Counted from the stretch's first letter, positions 14,606 through 26,779 are shown. The stretch is DNA of 64,000 nt from Cryptomeria japonica (GCF_030272615.1 NC_081411.1:216086154-216150153), one strand, 5' to 3'. Notes: generated from the letters alone by a model not told the origin. Translations and numbers: made by a program.

Positions 14606-15160
14606 TTGAATTTTAAAAAAGAGGTCTGTGTGCAAACAACTTACTTGGAATTACTGAGCTTTATTTGTGAATTCGCCCAATTCTTGCTTTCAGTTCATCG
14701 CCTATGAATTCCTTAATGCTATGTCCTTTGATGTTGATCCACTACTTATGGCGTATTTAATCAGTTAGTAATGGCGGTTTGGACAACGGTCACTTGGGCA
14801 CACGTTCGAATTTAATGGCGATGTGACCTTCCATGGGATTTGTTTCTGATTTTCATGGCAATCAATAATCATTTTGATGAGGATATGTCTTTCGATCATT
14901 TGTTTCTTTAGTCCATTGATCTCTTTGTTTCTATCGACAATACTTTTGTTTCGAATATTACTTCGATCAAGTATTTTTTCCCTTCATCAAAATACTGTAT
15001 TCGGTTAGTATGGTTGTCTCCTCATCGAAACATATCTGATATCCATCAGGTCTTATGTCGAAGAAACCTTGGGCTTCAGTGTCCTCCTTTATTTTTCCAT
15101 CGAAATACTTCTTTCATCGATATCACTATGCCCCATCAATGAATGAGTCTACTCACCGAA
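14606..15160. other. AT-rich spacer with TCGATGA-like words, no gene
   Basis: This segment lies between the start of the unknown minus-strand ORF and the 263-bp tandem array. It already contains many short TCGAT and CATCGA words and may be a degraded outer part of the array, or the promoter region of the unknown ORF. No coding region is supported. Confidence 0.5.
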
Positions 15161-16565
15161 GCTTTTCTTTATTTTCCCTTATCGTTCTTCACTGATAAAG
15201 TTACAGCGACAAAACTACGCATATCAAGAACATGCCTTTTAACCTCCTTGAAACCTATATCCTCATCGATATCTTTTATCGATGTAGCTTCCTTTTGTCT
15301 GATCAATATTATTCTATCGATGAAAACGCTCCTTTCGGTGGGTCCTTTTTATCTTGCATCGATAGTATTATTTCCTCGAGAACTTTTCCCATTGATGAAG
15401 ACCCTCTCTGCTTTCTTTGATATCTTTTGTCGATGAAGTTATTATCTTTGGTGAGTCCTTTCTGCAATTCATCGGCATTTCCTTCCTTCGATGGCTCTTT
15501 TATATCGATGAGACATCGCTGGGTCTCATTGATATCTTTTATCGATGTAGCTTCCTTTTGTCTGATCGATATTATTCTTTCGATGAGAATGCTCCTTTCG
15601 GTAAGTCCTTTTTATGTTGCACCGATAGTATTATTTCCTCGAGAAATTTTCCCGTCGATGAAGACCCTCTCTACTTTCTTCGATATCTTTTGTCGATGAA
15701 GTTATTATCTTCGGTGAGTCCTTTCTGGAATTCATTGGCATTTCCTTCCTTCGATGGCTCTTTTATATCGATGAGACATTGCTGGGTCTCATCGATATCT
15801 TTTATCGATGTAGCTTCCTTTTTTTTGATCGATATTATTCTTTTGATGAAAACGCTCCTTTGGGTGGGTCCTTTTTATGTTGCACCAATAGTATTATTTC
15901 CTCGAGAACTTTTCCCGTCGATGAAGACCCTCTCTGCTTTCTTCGATGTCTTTTGTCGATGAAGTTATTATCTTCGGTGAGTCCTTTCTAGAATTCATCG
16001 GTGTTTCCTTCCTTCGATGGCTCTATTGTATCGATGAGACATCGCTGGGTCTCATCGATATCTTTTATCGATGTAGCTTCCTTTTGTCTGATCGATATTA
16101 TTCTTTCGATGAAAATGCTCCTTTCGGTGGGTCCTTTTTATGTTGCACTGATAGTATTATTTCCTCGAGAACTTTTCCCCTCGATGAAGTCCCTCTCTGC
16201 TTTCTTCGATATCTTTTGTCGATGAAGTTATTATCTTTGGTGAGTCCTTTCTGGAATTCATCGGTGTTTCCTTCCTTCGATGGCTCATTTATATTGATGA
16301 GACATCATTGGGTCTCATCGATATCTTTTATCAATGTAGCTTCCTTTTGTCTGATCAATATTATTCTTTCGATGAAAACGCTCCTTTCGGTGGGTCCTTT
16401 TTATGTTGCACTGATAGTATTGTTTCCTCGAGAACTTTTCCCGTCGATGAAGACCCTCTCTGATTTCTTCGATATCTTTTGTCGATGAAGTTATTATATT
16501 CGGTGAGTCCTTTCTGGAATTCATCGACGTTTCCTTCCTTCGATGGCTCTTTTATATCGATGATA
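15160..16565 (+). repeat. 263-bp tandem repeat array (about 5.3 copies)
   Basis: The anchor TATCTTTTGTCGATGAAG starts at 15,421, 15,684, 15,947, 16,210 and 16,473 (one copy reads TGTC). That is exactly 263 bp each time, and copies differ by a few substitutions only. Within the unit the words TCGATGA, ATCGATG and CGATAT recur many times, so each unit is built from a shorter ancestral ATCGATGA-type motif. Because 263 is not a multiple of 3, the 70-180-residue open frames seen here repeat in shifted frames; I regard them as chance products of the low stop content. Uniform length and high similarity suggest recent unequal exchange. Confidence 0.95.
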
Positions 16566-16814
16566 ATAATTATCTTCGGTGATGATAATTATTATTTTTT
16601 GATAAAAATTATCATCGTTGGAATTACGACGAATACCAAGCTTTCGACTGACGACTTCTTTGACTGTCGATAGAGTCCATTGGTTGTCGAATTTCCAACG
16701 GGCATTGCATCGTCGACCAATCCGACGCCGAGTTTTCGATGGTGGATTTTGTTGACACTCTGACGAAAATTCATCGCAAATCCGACAAATTGCCGTCGGA
16801 AATCAGCTCTGAAT
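16566..16814 (+). other. Transition sequence with TCGAC/GTCGA words before Copia A
   Basis: The tandem array stops and about 250 bp of sequence follows that is still rich in TCGA words (TCGACTGACGAC, TTGTCGAATT, CGTCGACCAATCC). Copia coding similarity begins near 16,815. The boundary marks a chimeric join: no Copia gag, protease or 5' LTR is found upstream. Confidence 0.5.
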
Positions 16815-18963
16815 GTACTACTGATTGTGCGAGGACTCTGATGATACAAAAGGACATTCCACACATTTTCTGGAGAGAAGTAGTGAGCACTATTGTGTAC
16901 ACCTTGAACCAGATACAGGTAAAGAAAGGGACAAATAAAACTCCCTATGAATTATGGTGTGGATACTCACCTAATGTCTGTTATTTCAAAGTATTTGGAA
17001 GCAGGTGCTATATCAAGAGGGATGAGTTCTCTGGAAAATTTGATCCCAAGAGTGATGAAAGAACCTTCTTAGGTTACTCCACAAAGAGTAAGGCATACCG
17101 ATGTTTGAACAAAAGGATTGGTAAGATTGTGGAGAGTGCAAATGTCAGAGTAGATGAGTACTCTGAGGAAAATGAATAGGATAGTAAGAGAGAACCAGAG
17201 GACTATAAAGGGTTTGAGTACACTATATCGGTGGAACCTACTGAAGAGGATCCTGTTGAAGTGACAAATGAAGAATCCTGTGAAGTAGAACTTGCACAAT
17301 TGGTAGAAGAAGATCCAAGAAATAAATCGGTATTAGCAAAGTATGTCAGGAACAATCACTCTGCTAAAAAATATCATTGGTGACAAAGATGCATGGGTAT
17401 TAACCAGAAGAAGAGCAAGAGAGAATGCTTGTCTGCTCTTCATAATTTACCCCAAAACTACAAAGGAGGCTCTAAAAGATGATGACTGGATCAAAGCCAT
17501 GGAAGAGGAACGGAGCAGATTGAGAAAAATGAAATGTGGACTCTAGTACCCAGACTGGAAAACAAAAATGTGATAGGCACTAAATGGGTGTTTAGAAACA
17601 AAATCATGGATGAAACCAGTAAAGTGAAAAGAAACAAAGCAAGATTAGTTTGTAAGGGCTATGCTTAGGAAGAAGGTTTGGACTATGGAGAAACCTTCGC
17701 ACCGATGGCCAGGCTGGAAGGGTTGGAATTTTGCTAGCCTATGTTGCTTACAAAAAATTCCAAGTTTACCAAATGGAAGTCAAATCGACATTCTTGAATG
17801 ATGTGCTAGAGGAAGAAGTATACATAGAGCAATCAGAAGGGTTTGCATCTGAAAATGGAAGAAATATGGTATGTAGGTTGCAGAAGGCTCTATACTGACT
17901 AAAACAAGCACCAAGAGCTTGGTATGAGAGGGTGCACTCATATCTATTAAGCATAGGGTTCAAGAGAACCAATGATAACATTAACCTGTATCTGAAGACC
18001 AAAGAAGAAAGAAAACATCTAATTGTTGAAAGCTTTGTAGATGATATCATGTTTGGAGGAGATGATGAGATGAGCAGAGGTTTTGTAGAACAAATGAAGG
18101 AAGAATTTGAGATGTCCATGATTGGTGAGAAAAAAAAATTCATTGGCTTGCAAGTCTCATGGCTAAAGAATGGCATATTCATCAGCCAGACCAAGTACAT
18201 AAGGAAAATTCTGAAAACTTTTGGAATGGAAGATTTCAAACTTGTTGGAACTCCAATGGTTATAGGTTGCAAGCTCTCTAAATATGATGAGGCTCATGAA
18301 GTGGATGAGACACTTTACCGGTCCATGATCAGTAAGTTGCAATATGCAGTACACAATAAACTGAACATGGCACAAGTTGTTGGCTTGGTTTCCAGTTTTT
18401 CTACAAATCTGAAAGAGACTCATATGGTGGTAGTCAAGAGAATATTTAGATACCTAAAGGGGACTAATGAGTATGGTCTCTGGTATCCACGTAAGGGAGA
18501 CTTCATCTTAAGTGTCTTCACTGATTCAGATTAGGCAGGGAACACTGATGACAAAAAGAGCACTACTGGAGGTGCATTCTTTCTTGGAGATAGGATTGTG
18601 TCTTGGACAAGCAAGAAACAAAATTGTATATCTCAATCCACAACTAAGGCTGAATATGTGGCTGATGCAATCAACTGCACACAGATAGTTTGGATCAAGC
18701 AATGATTGGAATGTATCCAAGAAAAGGTGACAGGACTGGTAGTGATTTATTGTGACAACACCAATACCATCGACATATCCAAGAATCCAGTGATGCATTC
18801 CAAGACAAATCATATAGCTATCAAATATCACTATCTAAGGGAACAGGTTCAAGAAAAGGAAGTGATGTTGGAGTATATACCAACAAAAGAGCAGGTGGCT
18901 GATATCTTCACCAAGCCACTACAGAAGGATACCTCTGAATATGTTAGATGTAAGTTAGGGTGA
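16815..18963 (+). pseudogene. Copia A retrotransposon polyprotein, 3' half (integrase end, RT, RNase H)
   Basis: Coding starts inside the integrase (IFWREVVSTIVYTLNQ, KTPYELWCG, FKVFGSRCYIK). It continues through the linker to reverse transcriptase (GTKWVFRNK, then FVDDIMFGG, the YVDD-box equivalent, near 18,035) and RNase H (FTDSD, stop, AGNTDDKKSTTGG). It ends with KEQVADIFTKPL and the stop at 18,961. Frames change between 17,179 and 17,932, and stops fall at about 17,177, 17,668, 17,898, 18,532 and 18,702. Gag, protease and the integrase core are absent. The 3' continuation of this element lies at 36,957-46,302, separated by the TIR element. Non-functional. Confidence 0.9.
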
Positions 18964-19042
18964 TGCCCCTACCCGCAGTAAAGTAAGTACAAAAGGGCTC
19001 TATATCAATCTGGTATGATTTATTTAAAAAAATTCTCTAAGA

Positions 19043-19066
19043 GGGTAAGTGCACAAAGATGGTGGT
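19043..19066 (+). repeat. Left terminal inverted repeat (24 bp) of the large element
   Basis: It starts GGGTAAGTGCACAAAG and is identical to the reverse complement of 36,929-36,952. Identity stops outside it, where the AAGA target duplication begins. Farther in, AAGTGGACAC (19,072-19,081) also recurs in inverted form near the right end. Confidence 0.9.
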
Positions 19067-19104
19067 CAGAAAAGTGGACACCACCCAAAAAAAACATGGA
19101 AAAA

Positions 19105-19405
19105 CAAGCAGCGCGTACGTGGTTATAAAATTTGAAATGACTGTGTACGCGCTCAAGTTTTTTGTTCCCAATCCTAGAGAAGGTAGTGCATATTTTCTAC
19201 CTTTAGGAAAATGAACACGTATGTGCTACTTATCCCTAAAAGACCGCATATGCGATACTTGTCAAAAAAAGTTTTTTTTAAAAAAACTGGGTCTTATTTT
19301 CCTGTGACAGCTGTGTTTTTATTTCCTTTTTTCTTCATTTTCTTTGCTAAACTGCGAATGTGGTGCTATATTTCTCCTCCAAACCGCGAACGGGGGTGCC
19401 ACATT
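19105..19405 (+). repeat. Left subterminal repeat cluster (GCGTACGY / CGTATGYGCTA words)
   Basis: Within 300 bp of the left TIR are GCGCGTACGTGG (about 19,110), TGTACGCGCTC (19,144), ACACGTATGTGCTA (19,214), GCATATGCGATAC (19,247) and two diverged copies near 19,355 and 19,385. The same family of 12-14 bp words lies near the right end. Clustered subterminal repeats are typical transposase-binding sites in CACTA and other large plant DNA transposons, so a binding function is a reasonable inference. Confidence 0.65.
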
Positions 19406-19420
19406 TCTCCTCCAAACACT

Positions 19421-22020
19421 ATGGATCAAGGTTAGTTTTTGTTAATTTTTGTCTTTCTTTCCCGTTTGTTCAATTTGTTTTACATTTTGAATTTAATTTC
19501 ATTAATTTTGATTAGGGTTTTTCATTTTTTGTTTCAAAAACCAGATTCTTCTAATCCACAACAAGAACAACAAAATGTACCTCCTGAAAACCCACAAGAT
19601 TCACCCCCAATTCCTCCTTTTGACCGCACACCTGAAACACGAGAGCAATTAATTAATCAGTTAGGGCAAAATACGTCTAAAATCTATAGATTGATTGATA
19701 AATTGAAAACATTCATACTTGAGTATCATAAATCCCTTGCCACTAGCCTAGAAAAATTAGCTAGTGGTGCCATAGATGTTTCCACATAAATTACCAAATG
19801 GGGAAACTTTAGGGATAGGTGTCGTCAATTCTATGTTGATGGGTTATCATACGAGGGAGTCAAAAACAAAAATATTAGTAAACAACAAATATGTGCCCTT
19901 TTTGTTGATCCTAAAACTGGCCAGTCGTTACCTCTTAATGTAAAGAGGTTTCCCATACATTGGTGTACCAATGTGTAGATGAAGAATCTTTTTTGGCAGA
20001 GGTGGTGGATGGTCTTTGATGATCCACCTTGTAATAATTATGAGGTGCCATTGTATTTTTTGAGAAAAGTATACTCTGAGTTTGTGCTCAATGTGCAACC
20101 AAACTATTTTGACATGAGAGAGTTCCATGGTAGAGGTGGCAGCTCTGCCCAAGATAAAGCTGGAGCCCGTAGGCGATTACCCGTAGAGAGTCGCCGCCCC
20201 TAGCACCCAAACCCAAGGTGCATCAGGTTGTCCCAGTAGAGCTGAAAGAGTCGATGGAGCTACAGACTCTTCAAGCGGCCACAATGTTGACTGGTGCCAT
20301 CATCCAGCATGGGATGTTGTTAGCACACCCTATTGTACTGGATGATGAGCCATTAGTTGCTCGAGGTGGCGATAGAGAGCCCATTCAACATATGTGTGGC
20401 AGTTTCTCTGGGATATGCTCGGGGATAGATGATGCAGCTGGTGTAGATGGATCTACATCTCATTTGTGTACAATTTGCGAGAGTAGATGTCAGGGCCACA
20501 CAGCTGAGGATTTTGCGTTGACAGATGAGTTGATGGACACGATGTTTGCCCATCAGCGATAGACACATGTGTGTTGATTTGAATTCATAGCATTTTATTT
20601 ATCAGTCACTTTAATTTGTAATTACATAAATGAATTTTCATTTATACATCGATTTAAGTTGATACAAATAATATGCATTTCAAGATGCAGCAACGGTATT
20701 CCGTACTCCTGCCCCAGTTACTATAGTTGCAACTTCATTGCCTGAGGTTAAATTTTGTAACATGTTAAAATAGAATAGTACACTTTGAATTCAAAAAAAA
20801 TACAAGATATACTAACTATTTTTAATGCTTGGTCCAATTTTTGGTTTGTAGGTGTTGACAGGGGACCAAATGTCCCAGATTGATGACATCACGCTCTCAG
20901 CAATCGATTTTGGCCTACAAGGCTATACGGTATCATATTTTGTACAACCCTTTTTATGTATTGTTTTGATGGAATATGCAAGTCATTTCATTTTAGATTT
21001 TTAAAATTATGTTTAATATATTATGTATACTAATATCTCATGTTAATTTTGTTTTTTTAGGGTACCCCCTCCGCGTCTAGGGCTCGTCCTAAGAAAAAGA
21101 ATTCCTCGAAGATGCCAAAATGTGTGAAGAAGGTAATTGAACACATTTTTAGTTGTACAATTGTTTGAAAATGTTGAAATCAAGTATTAGTTGGGGTTTG
21201 TACATTGATTAGTGTTTTCTTGTCTATTTTACATGTACAACAACCATTGAGCTATGTGGATTTGTTGAATGCACCTGATTCGCCCATGGATCAAGAGAGG
21301 GCAAAGGTATGTATCTCTACTTTATTTTCTTGATTTCATGATTATATGCACGCATACATGTGAACTTGTGATATATTATAATCTTATAATTTTTTCATAC
21401 AGGAAATATCCATAGTTGTTTCATCAATAGCGAACCCTCCTCCGTGCACTGGAGAAGCATCTCACGATCTAGTACACTTTTGTTTGATATATTACATTAA
21501 TTGTTTTTAACCTGCAATACTTATCATTATATTAATTGTATTTAATCTTTGATCATTTTTTGTATAGGTAATAGTGACAGTTTCTCCATCGATGGTGAGC
21601 CATCCTCAGTCCATTGGAGAAGCATCTCAGGCACGGGTACGCCATTGTTCTCTATATTATAGCTTTTAAGTATTTCTGATATATTTATGTTAGTACATTG
21701 AATTAATTGTACATTTAATCTACAATAGGCACCTTCGTGGTACGGCCATAACGTGGATCCTTTTAAGTATGTCTTTAAGAAAACTCCTAAGAATGACAAG
21801 GAGAGGAGAGCGAAGACATTAGCTCCTAGATCAGCCGATGAGGTAATCTACATTTCAATTGCAAAGGAATTATAGTTAAATGCATAGTTATGTTGCTAAT
21901 TGTAAACTATTTTCTACAGAAGAATTCTAACTTGGCTTTTGAATTGTGGTTTTGCAGCCATCTATAGAGCCGCGTACTGCATTGAAGAGGCTTGATTTTG
22001 ATGATCCACCACAAGTTTAG
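19421..22020 (+). pseudogene. Multi-exon accessory gene of the TIR element, function unknown
   Basis: The ATG at 19,421 opens a 10-base exon (ATGGATCAAG) that splices (GT at 19,431, AG at 19,543) into a long exon at 19,545 reading MDQ|DSSNPQQEQQNVPPENP. This is proline- and glutamine-rich, then helical (YRLIDKLKTFILEYHKSL), then rich in W, F and C. Two in-frame stops (19,787 and 19,976) and a frame change at about 20,200 break it. The frame resumes at 20,218 (KPKVHQVVPVELKESMEL) to a stop at 20,560. Further small exons with good GT/AG edges follow to the TAG at 22,018. They include a basic nuclear-signal-like KKKNSSKMPKCVKK (about 21,095) and two similar exons sharing GEAS. It converges with the transposase. 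No known domain recognised; it may be a DNA-binding partner of the transposase. Confidence 0.6.
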
Positions 22021-22510
22021 GATCATATAGTGTTAGTTTTGGTTATAGAATGACCAATACATGTAGATATATTCTACATTTTTATTGTATATTGATTTGG
22101 ACATGGCATATGCCACATTTTTGTAATACTTGTATTGACTTGGCAGACATGCCTTTTTTTGATATATATAAATGTTGATATTTGATCCAATAAATGTGTA
22201 CCGAGATCATTATTTTTTATTCGTTATATTTTGTGGTTGTCCTTTTATAAATTTAATTGACCATTTTCCTATGTAATCAACAATATGAAAAATATATGAT
22301 ATAAAACATTGCAATCGTGGAATATGTTTTGATAAAATTTCTAAAATGTTGAATTAACCCTACAAAACTCCTTGTATTCAGTTCATTATTGTGTATTGGC
22401 TGTATTTGGTGGCTGCCCTTTTATAAATTTAAATGAATATTTGCATATGTAATCAACAATATGAATATAAACAACAAAAATTGGCAATATGAATATAAAA
22501 AATAATGTGT
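22021..22510. other. AT-rich intergenic spacer, no gene
   Basis: This is the downstream flank of the accessory gene. TTTATAAATTTAAATGAATATTTGC-like words recur in two diverged copies (about 22,235 and 22,415), including repeated ATGTAATCAACAATATGAA. Nothing coding is supported. Confidence 0.6.
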
Positions 22511-22544
22511 TTGGTGCGAGAGCACCCTCATGCTTGCAATGGTC

Positions 22545-23400
22545 AAAATTTGGTTGTCGTGTGCACAAATTGACGTCACGTGTGCATCTGGGTGGGAAGT
22601 TCTATGCTAGGAATGCTCTTGTCGTGCATCCCAAAGCGCTGAAACGTCGAGAGTCATACCCTGTCGGCGCGATCTCTCAAGTGCCCTGAGTCCAAAAAAT
22701 TGTCAAACTTTGATGGATTGTTTCTTCCAATCCAGGACACATATGATCGATCTGTTTGAACCTGTGGGGTCGTGTGAGGCTTCTCTACAATGGCCTATCT
22801 CAGTTTTTGACGACTCAGAGCCATTTTCAATTGGTAGCATTTTTTCACCTGCTGCAAAAACCGTCAGTTGCATGCAATGCAAAGTTGCAGGATTGGCTAG
22901 AATTGATTCAGTTCGCCGTGTGCACAAACCGACGTCACGAGTGCATTCAGGTGGGTAGGTTTACACTAGGCATTCCCCTTTCGTGCATCCCAAACTGTCG
23001 GAACATCGAGAGTCATACCCTATTGGTGCAATCTCTCAAGTGCCCTGAGTCCAAAAAATTGTCAAACTTTGACAGACTGTTTCTTCCAATCCATGACACA
23101 TGATCAATCTGTTTGAACCTATGGGGTCGCGTGAGGCTCCTCTACAATGGCCTATCTCTATTTTTGACGACTCAGAGCCATTTTCAATTGGTAGCATTTT
23201 TTCGCCTACCGCAAAAACCGTCAGTTGCATGCAATGCAAAGTTGCAGGATTGGCTAGAATTGATTCGGTTCATCGTGTGCACAAACCGGCATCATGAGTG
23301 CATCCGGGTGGGCATGTTTACACTAGGCATGCCCCTGCCGTGCATCCCAAAGCGTCAGAATATCGAGAGTCATACCCTACCGACGCAATGTACAAGTTGC
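22545..23400 (+). repeat. Tandem repeat of about 359 bp (2.4 copies) between the two convergent genes
   Basis: GTGCCCTGAGTCCAAAAAAT occurs at 22,681 and 23,040 (359 bp apart). CGTGTGCACAAA...GACGTCACG-type segments lie near 22,558, 22,917 and 23,273. GAGAGTCATACCCT recurs near 22,650, 23,010 and 23,363. Units include GGGTCGYGTGAGGCTYCTCTACAATGG and are over 90% alike by eye. The block is more GC-rich than its surroundings. The short open frames on both strands repeat with the unit and are not credible genes. Confidence 0.9.
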
Positions 23401-23923
23401 TTGACAACTTTTTTGACAATTTTTTTGACATTAATGACAATTTTTGCTCAAATTGTATCTAATCTCCATCTATGACCCCTATTACCTGATAATGACTCAA
23501 AAAATTCTCCATGATTATACAAGAATCAAGAATGCTCATGATTGACCTTATCACATCACATATACTCAAAACATAGTCACAAAACATTGTCACATATTAT
23601 TCAAAAAATTGCCTCTAAATATGTTCAAATCAGCTCTTGGCTATTTGATTATACAAAAAAATATCTTACAAATTATCTCATGGGCTTTTATACAAAATTT
23701 GGCATTACAATATGTGCGATTCATCTCATCGCCATTTTAATATACAAAATTTGTCATGTACATATGTACAAATCAGCTCATTGCCATTTAAATATACAAA
23801 ATTATGCCCCTAAACATGTAAAACTAATCTCATGGGCATTTATATATACAAAAAATGAATATAGAACAATTTGTCAATGATTTATACAAAATTCTTAAAA
23901 TCATTCTACTATGAACCGTAGAA

Positions 23924-26779
23924 TCAATCAAATGAGCCTTCAGGATCGGCTCTAACCCGTATCGTGTCAAGTATTGCCTTGTGGTCAGATTCACGAACTT
24001 TCCATAAAATCTTGTTATGAGGTCTACCATGATACTTCATCAAATGAATATTTGTTGCAACAACAAGGTTAGAGAAATGAAGAATATGTCTGTGTGTTTC
24101 AAAGTCCTCGAACAAACAAACATTAGTATTCTTGATAGGGTATCTCCTAAGCCATGTTCATGTCACGACAACAAACCCTATTGGGTACTCAATACCTCTC
24201 CGTCAATGATTGTTGTTGTCAATTTTCTTTTTGGGTCAACACAACGACACAAATAGTAATTCCTTCTTTCTTCATTGTTCTCTTCTGCAACAATTGCATA
24301 CACATGACCTGCATTTTATAAAGTGTTAATTAATACCAAAAATAAAGTATGATGTACAACAAAATGAACCAAAAAGAACACTTGCAAAAAAATTAACTCA
24401 AAAATCACCTGAATCCACTAGGTCGGATACATGGTCAAAATCCACTGATGTCTCCATCTGGCTCAATTGTAGTGCTCTAGGAATTTGATATGTATCAATA
24501 GGTTGACAAACGGTCTACAAGACCATTTGTCAACCCACTCTTGTGATTCATGTTCTTCCCACAAACAATACATGCATGAAGAGAAAAAAAATACCATCTG
24601 TCTCGTATAAATTACCAGTGAACTTGAATTTGAACTCATAAATGAGTGCATGTCACTCGATCCTACAAGTGTACAACAATCTAGAAAAAATTTAATGTTA
24701 GATTCAGTGATCAACCAAAAGTATCTATGAACCATTGGATTACCTTGACCCATCGTAGACTTACACCATTGCACAATTGTTTCTGCATCTATCAACTCAG
24801 CGCCACCTTCGCACTTCAATTCTTCTCTAGCTAGGGCTCTTTTTACACATGCTCCTGCACCATTGTGTTCTCCCTTACCATGTCCAGCCTTAGTGAAATT
24901 CCAAAAATGTTGTACACCGTTTGTCATATGCATCCTTGTCAACCAATAAAACATCCTTACATTCTTGAATTGTGCAGTGCAATTATCTGATCGTATTAAG
25001 TTTCAGTTGTATCGCATGTTCCTTTCCCTTAAACTATCATAGAAAACTTTAAAGCATCCTTGTACAAACTCCGATGAATGAGTACGATCATCGCTTATGT
25101 AGAAGTGCTATCATTTGCATGCATGAATGCTATGTGTACAAAAATAGAAATTTGTCTAGAATGATAATACATAGATTGCACTTCATTTTGAGGTTGTAGT
25201 GTATAATTTTCAGAAAAATTAACGATAGAGACAATGGTGCCAAGAGGAAATGTGTCCTTACATAACTTTAATTGCTCATCTAGCCATCGAGCTCTATGTG
25301 TATGCATTATGTACTCATAAATTAGTTTCTCTTGAAACATTTTCATAAATTCAGCTACACATATATCATTTTTCGCTAGCTCACATCTCTTCAAATCTTT
25401 TCCATCTTTAACTCCATTTTTGACTGTCTTGTATTCTCCAAAAGAAACTAGTTTCATACCAATTTCATGTGTGTTCTCCAAATGTACACATCTTGGTAAA
25501 CGTTGCAAACTACCACATATAACACAAGAACCTTCCAAACAAGGCATCTTATAATAAATGCAACCATCATGTCAATTACATAGCACACTTGAAATAAATT
25601 CTCTTACTGACTTAGGAGGTGCTTGTATATTGCATTCTTGCAAAATATCGTTAGTGTGCAAAGTAGAACAAATATGACGAAAAAAATTCATAGTGAATGG
25701 AAAATTCAATATGCATCCTACAACAACACATGGTACGTACATGATTAATCTTAATATAAAAAGGTTTTTCCATTTCAAAAAATCTTTTAGAAATTCTTAT
25801 TTGAGGAAACTTTTGAAGGAATCTTTCATAAAATTTAGTTTGAGTCATATCCAAATAGTGTTTGGCATGTGGCTCACGATTTGTAGAGCCGATTCGCCTT
25901 CTAACAACATCTCTTTGGTTGGGTGAAACTCTTGTGTTGTCATGCCAAAAAATTTCAATTAATGTTCTTAGTGCATCAACAACAACCTTGTCTTTGCGTG
26001 GTAGTCTACCCAAGAATGCCCAAAGAGAATTATTGTTAGGTTCCTCCATTTTTTCCCACCTCTTTAATGCTTTACTTAATGTTGTTCTACTAATGTTTAA
26101 TGACTTACTTGTTTTGCTTATCAAACAATCTTTCTTTTATTTTTTTGCTCATTATGGTTGATGTAATGACATGTCGAGTAGCATTAGAATCTTTAGTATG
26201 TGATTTTTAACCAATAGCTTGATATGCATCAAATAGATTTTTCACAATAGTTTTTTCATTGTTACTTTCAGATGATCTTAGGCCTAGAATTTTCATTGTC
26301 TCTCTAAAATTCAAAATTTTAATCATTTGAACAATTAATTGACATCTTGCAGTTTGATTTAAGTTTTCAAAATAGTTTTGCCATATTCTTTTAACCATTC
26401 TCCTACAAGTTCATTCATTCATTTTATTGGGCATTGGCTTCAATATATTCTCATCAATGTCAATTAGATACTTTGGTTTCCTACGAATGATTCTAGGAGG
26501 TGTTAACATCGGTGCATTATGTACATTCAATTCATCAAATAGAGAAGGTGTATGTTCATCATTTAATTGATTATTCAATGTGGTGTCTTCTTCAATTGCA
26601 TTAGGTTCATACAGTAAATCAAATGTCTCTTCTTCAATTGCATTAGGTGCATTATGTTCATTTGGTAAATCGAATTGAGATGTTGAGAATGACATACCTT
26701 CTTCTCCCATTGTTCTTATGTCATGTAATTTCTTCATACGCTGCCTTTGTCTTTCCTTTTTAGCCTTTCGTTGTTCCAT
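23924..26779 (-). pseudogene. DDE-type transposase (SENY / SDN..QFKN / HGKG family; Sola-like candidate)
   Basis: Read leftwards from the ATG at 26,779, the N-terminus is strongly basic (MEQRKAKKERQRQRMKK), then acidic with repeated NAIEE. A helix-turn-helix-like stretch (SLNISRTTLSKALKRWEK) follows at about 26,100, then NQRDVVRRR and FYERFLQKFP. Cysteine/histidine clusters (CVVVGC, then CLEGSCVICG) precede the core. Core motifs are VNFSENYT (25,223-25,197), RSDNCTAQFKN (about 24,990-24,960) and HGKGEHNGAGACVKR (about 24,890). A C-terminal segment YYLCRCVDPKRK follows. Stops and frame changes occur at about 26,410, 26,125, 25,570 and 24,190. The first catalytic Asp appears to be Asn (AAT, plus-strand 25,218-25,220). 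This copy should be inactive. Confidence 0.7.

Noticed and set aside
15143-16524. Several 70-180-codon frames in the 263-bp array
   Set aside because: They repeat with the DNA unit in shifted frames (263 is not a multiple of 3) and show no domain; they reflect few stop codons in a repeat, not genes.
15160-16565. CRISPR-like array
   Set aside because: Units are contiguous 263-bp tandem copies with no unique spacers, in a plant genome with no cas genes.
22489-23475. Short frames on both strands of the 359-bp repeat (e.g. 22,756-23,103)
   Set aside because: Duplicated with the repeat, overlapping on both strands, no splice signals or domains.
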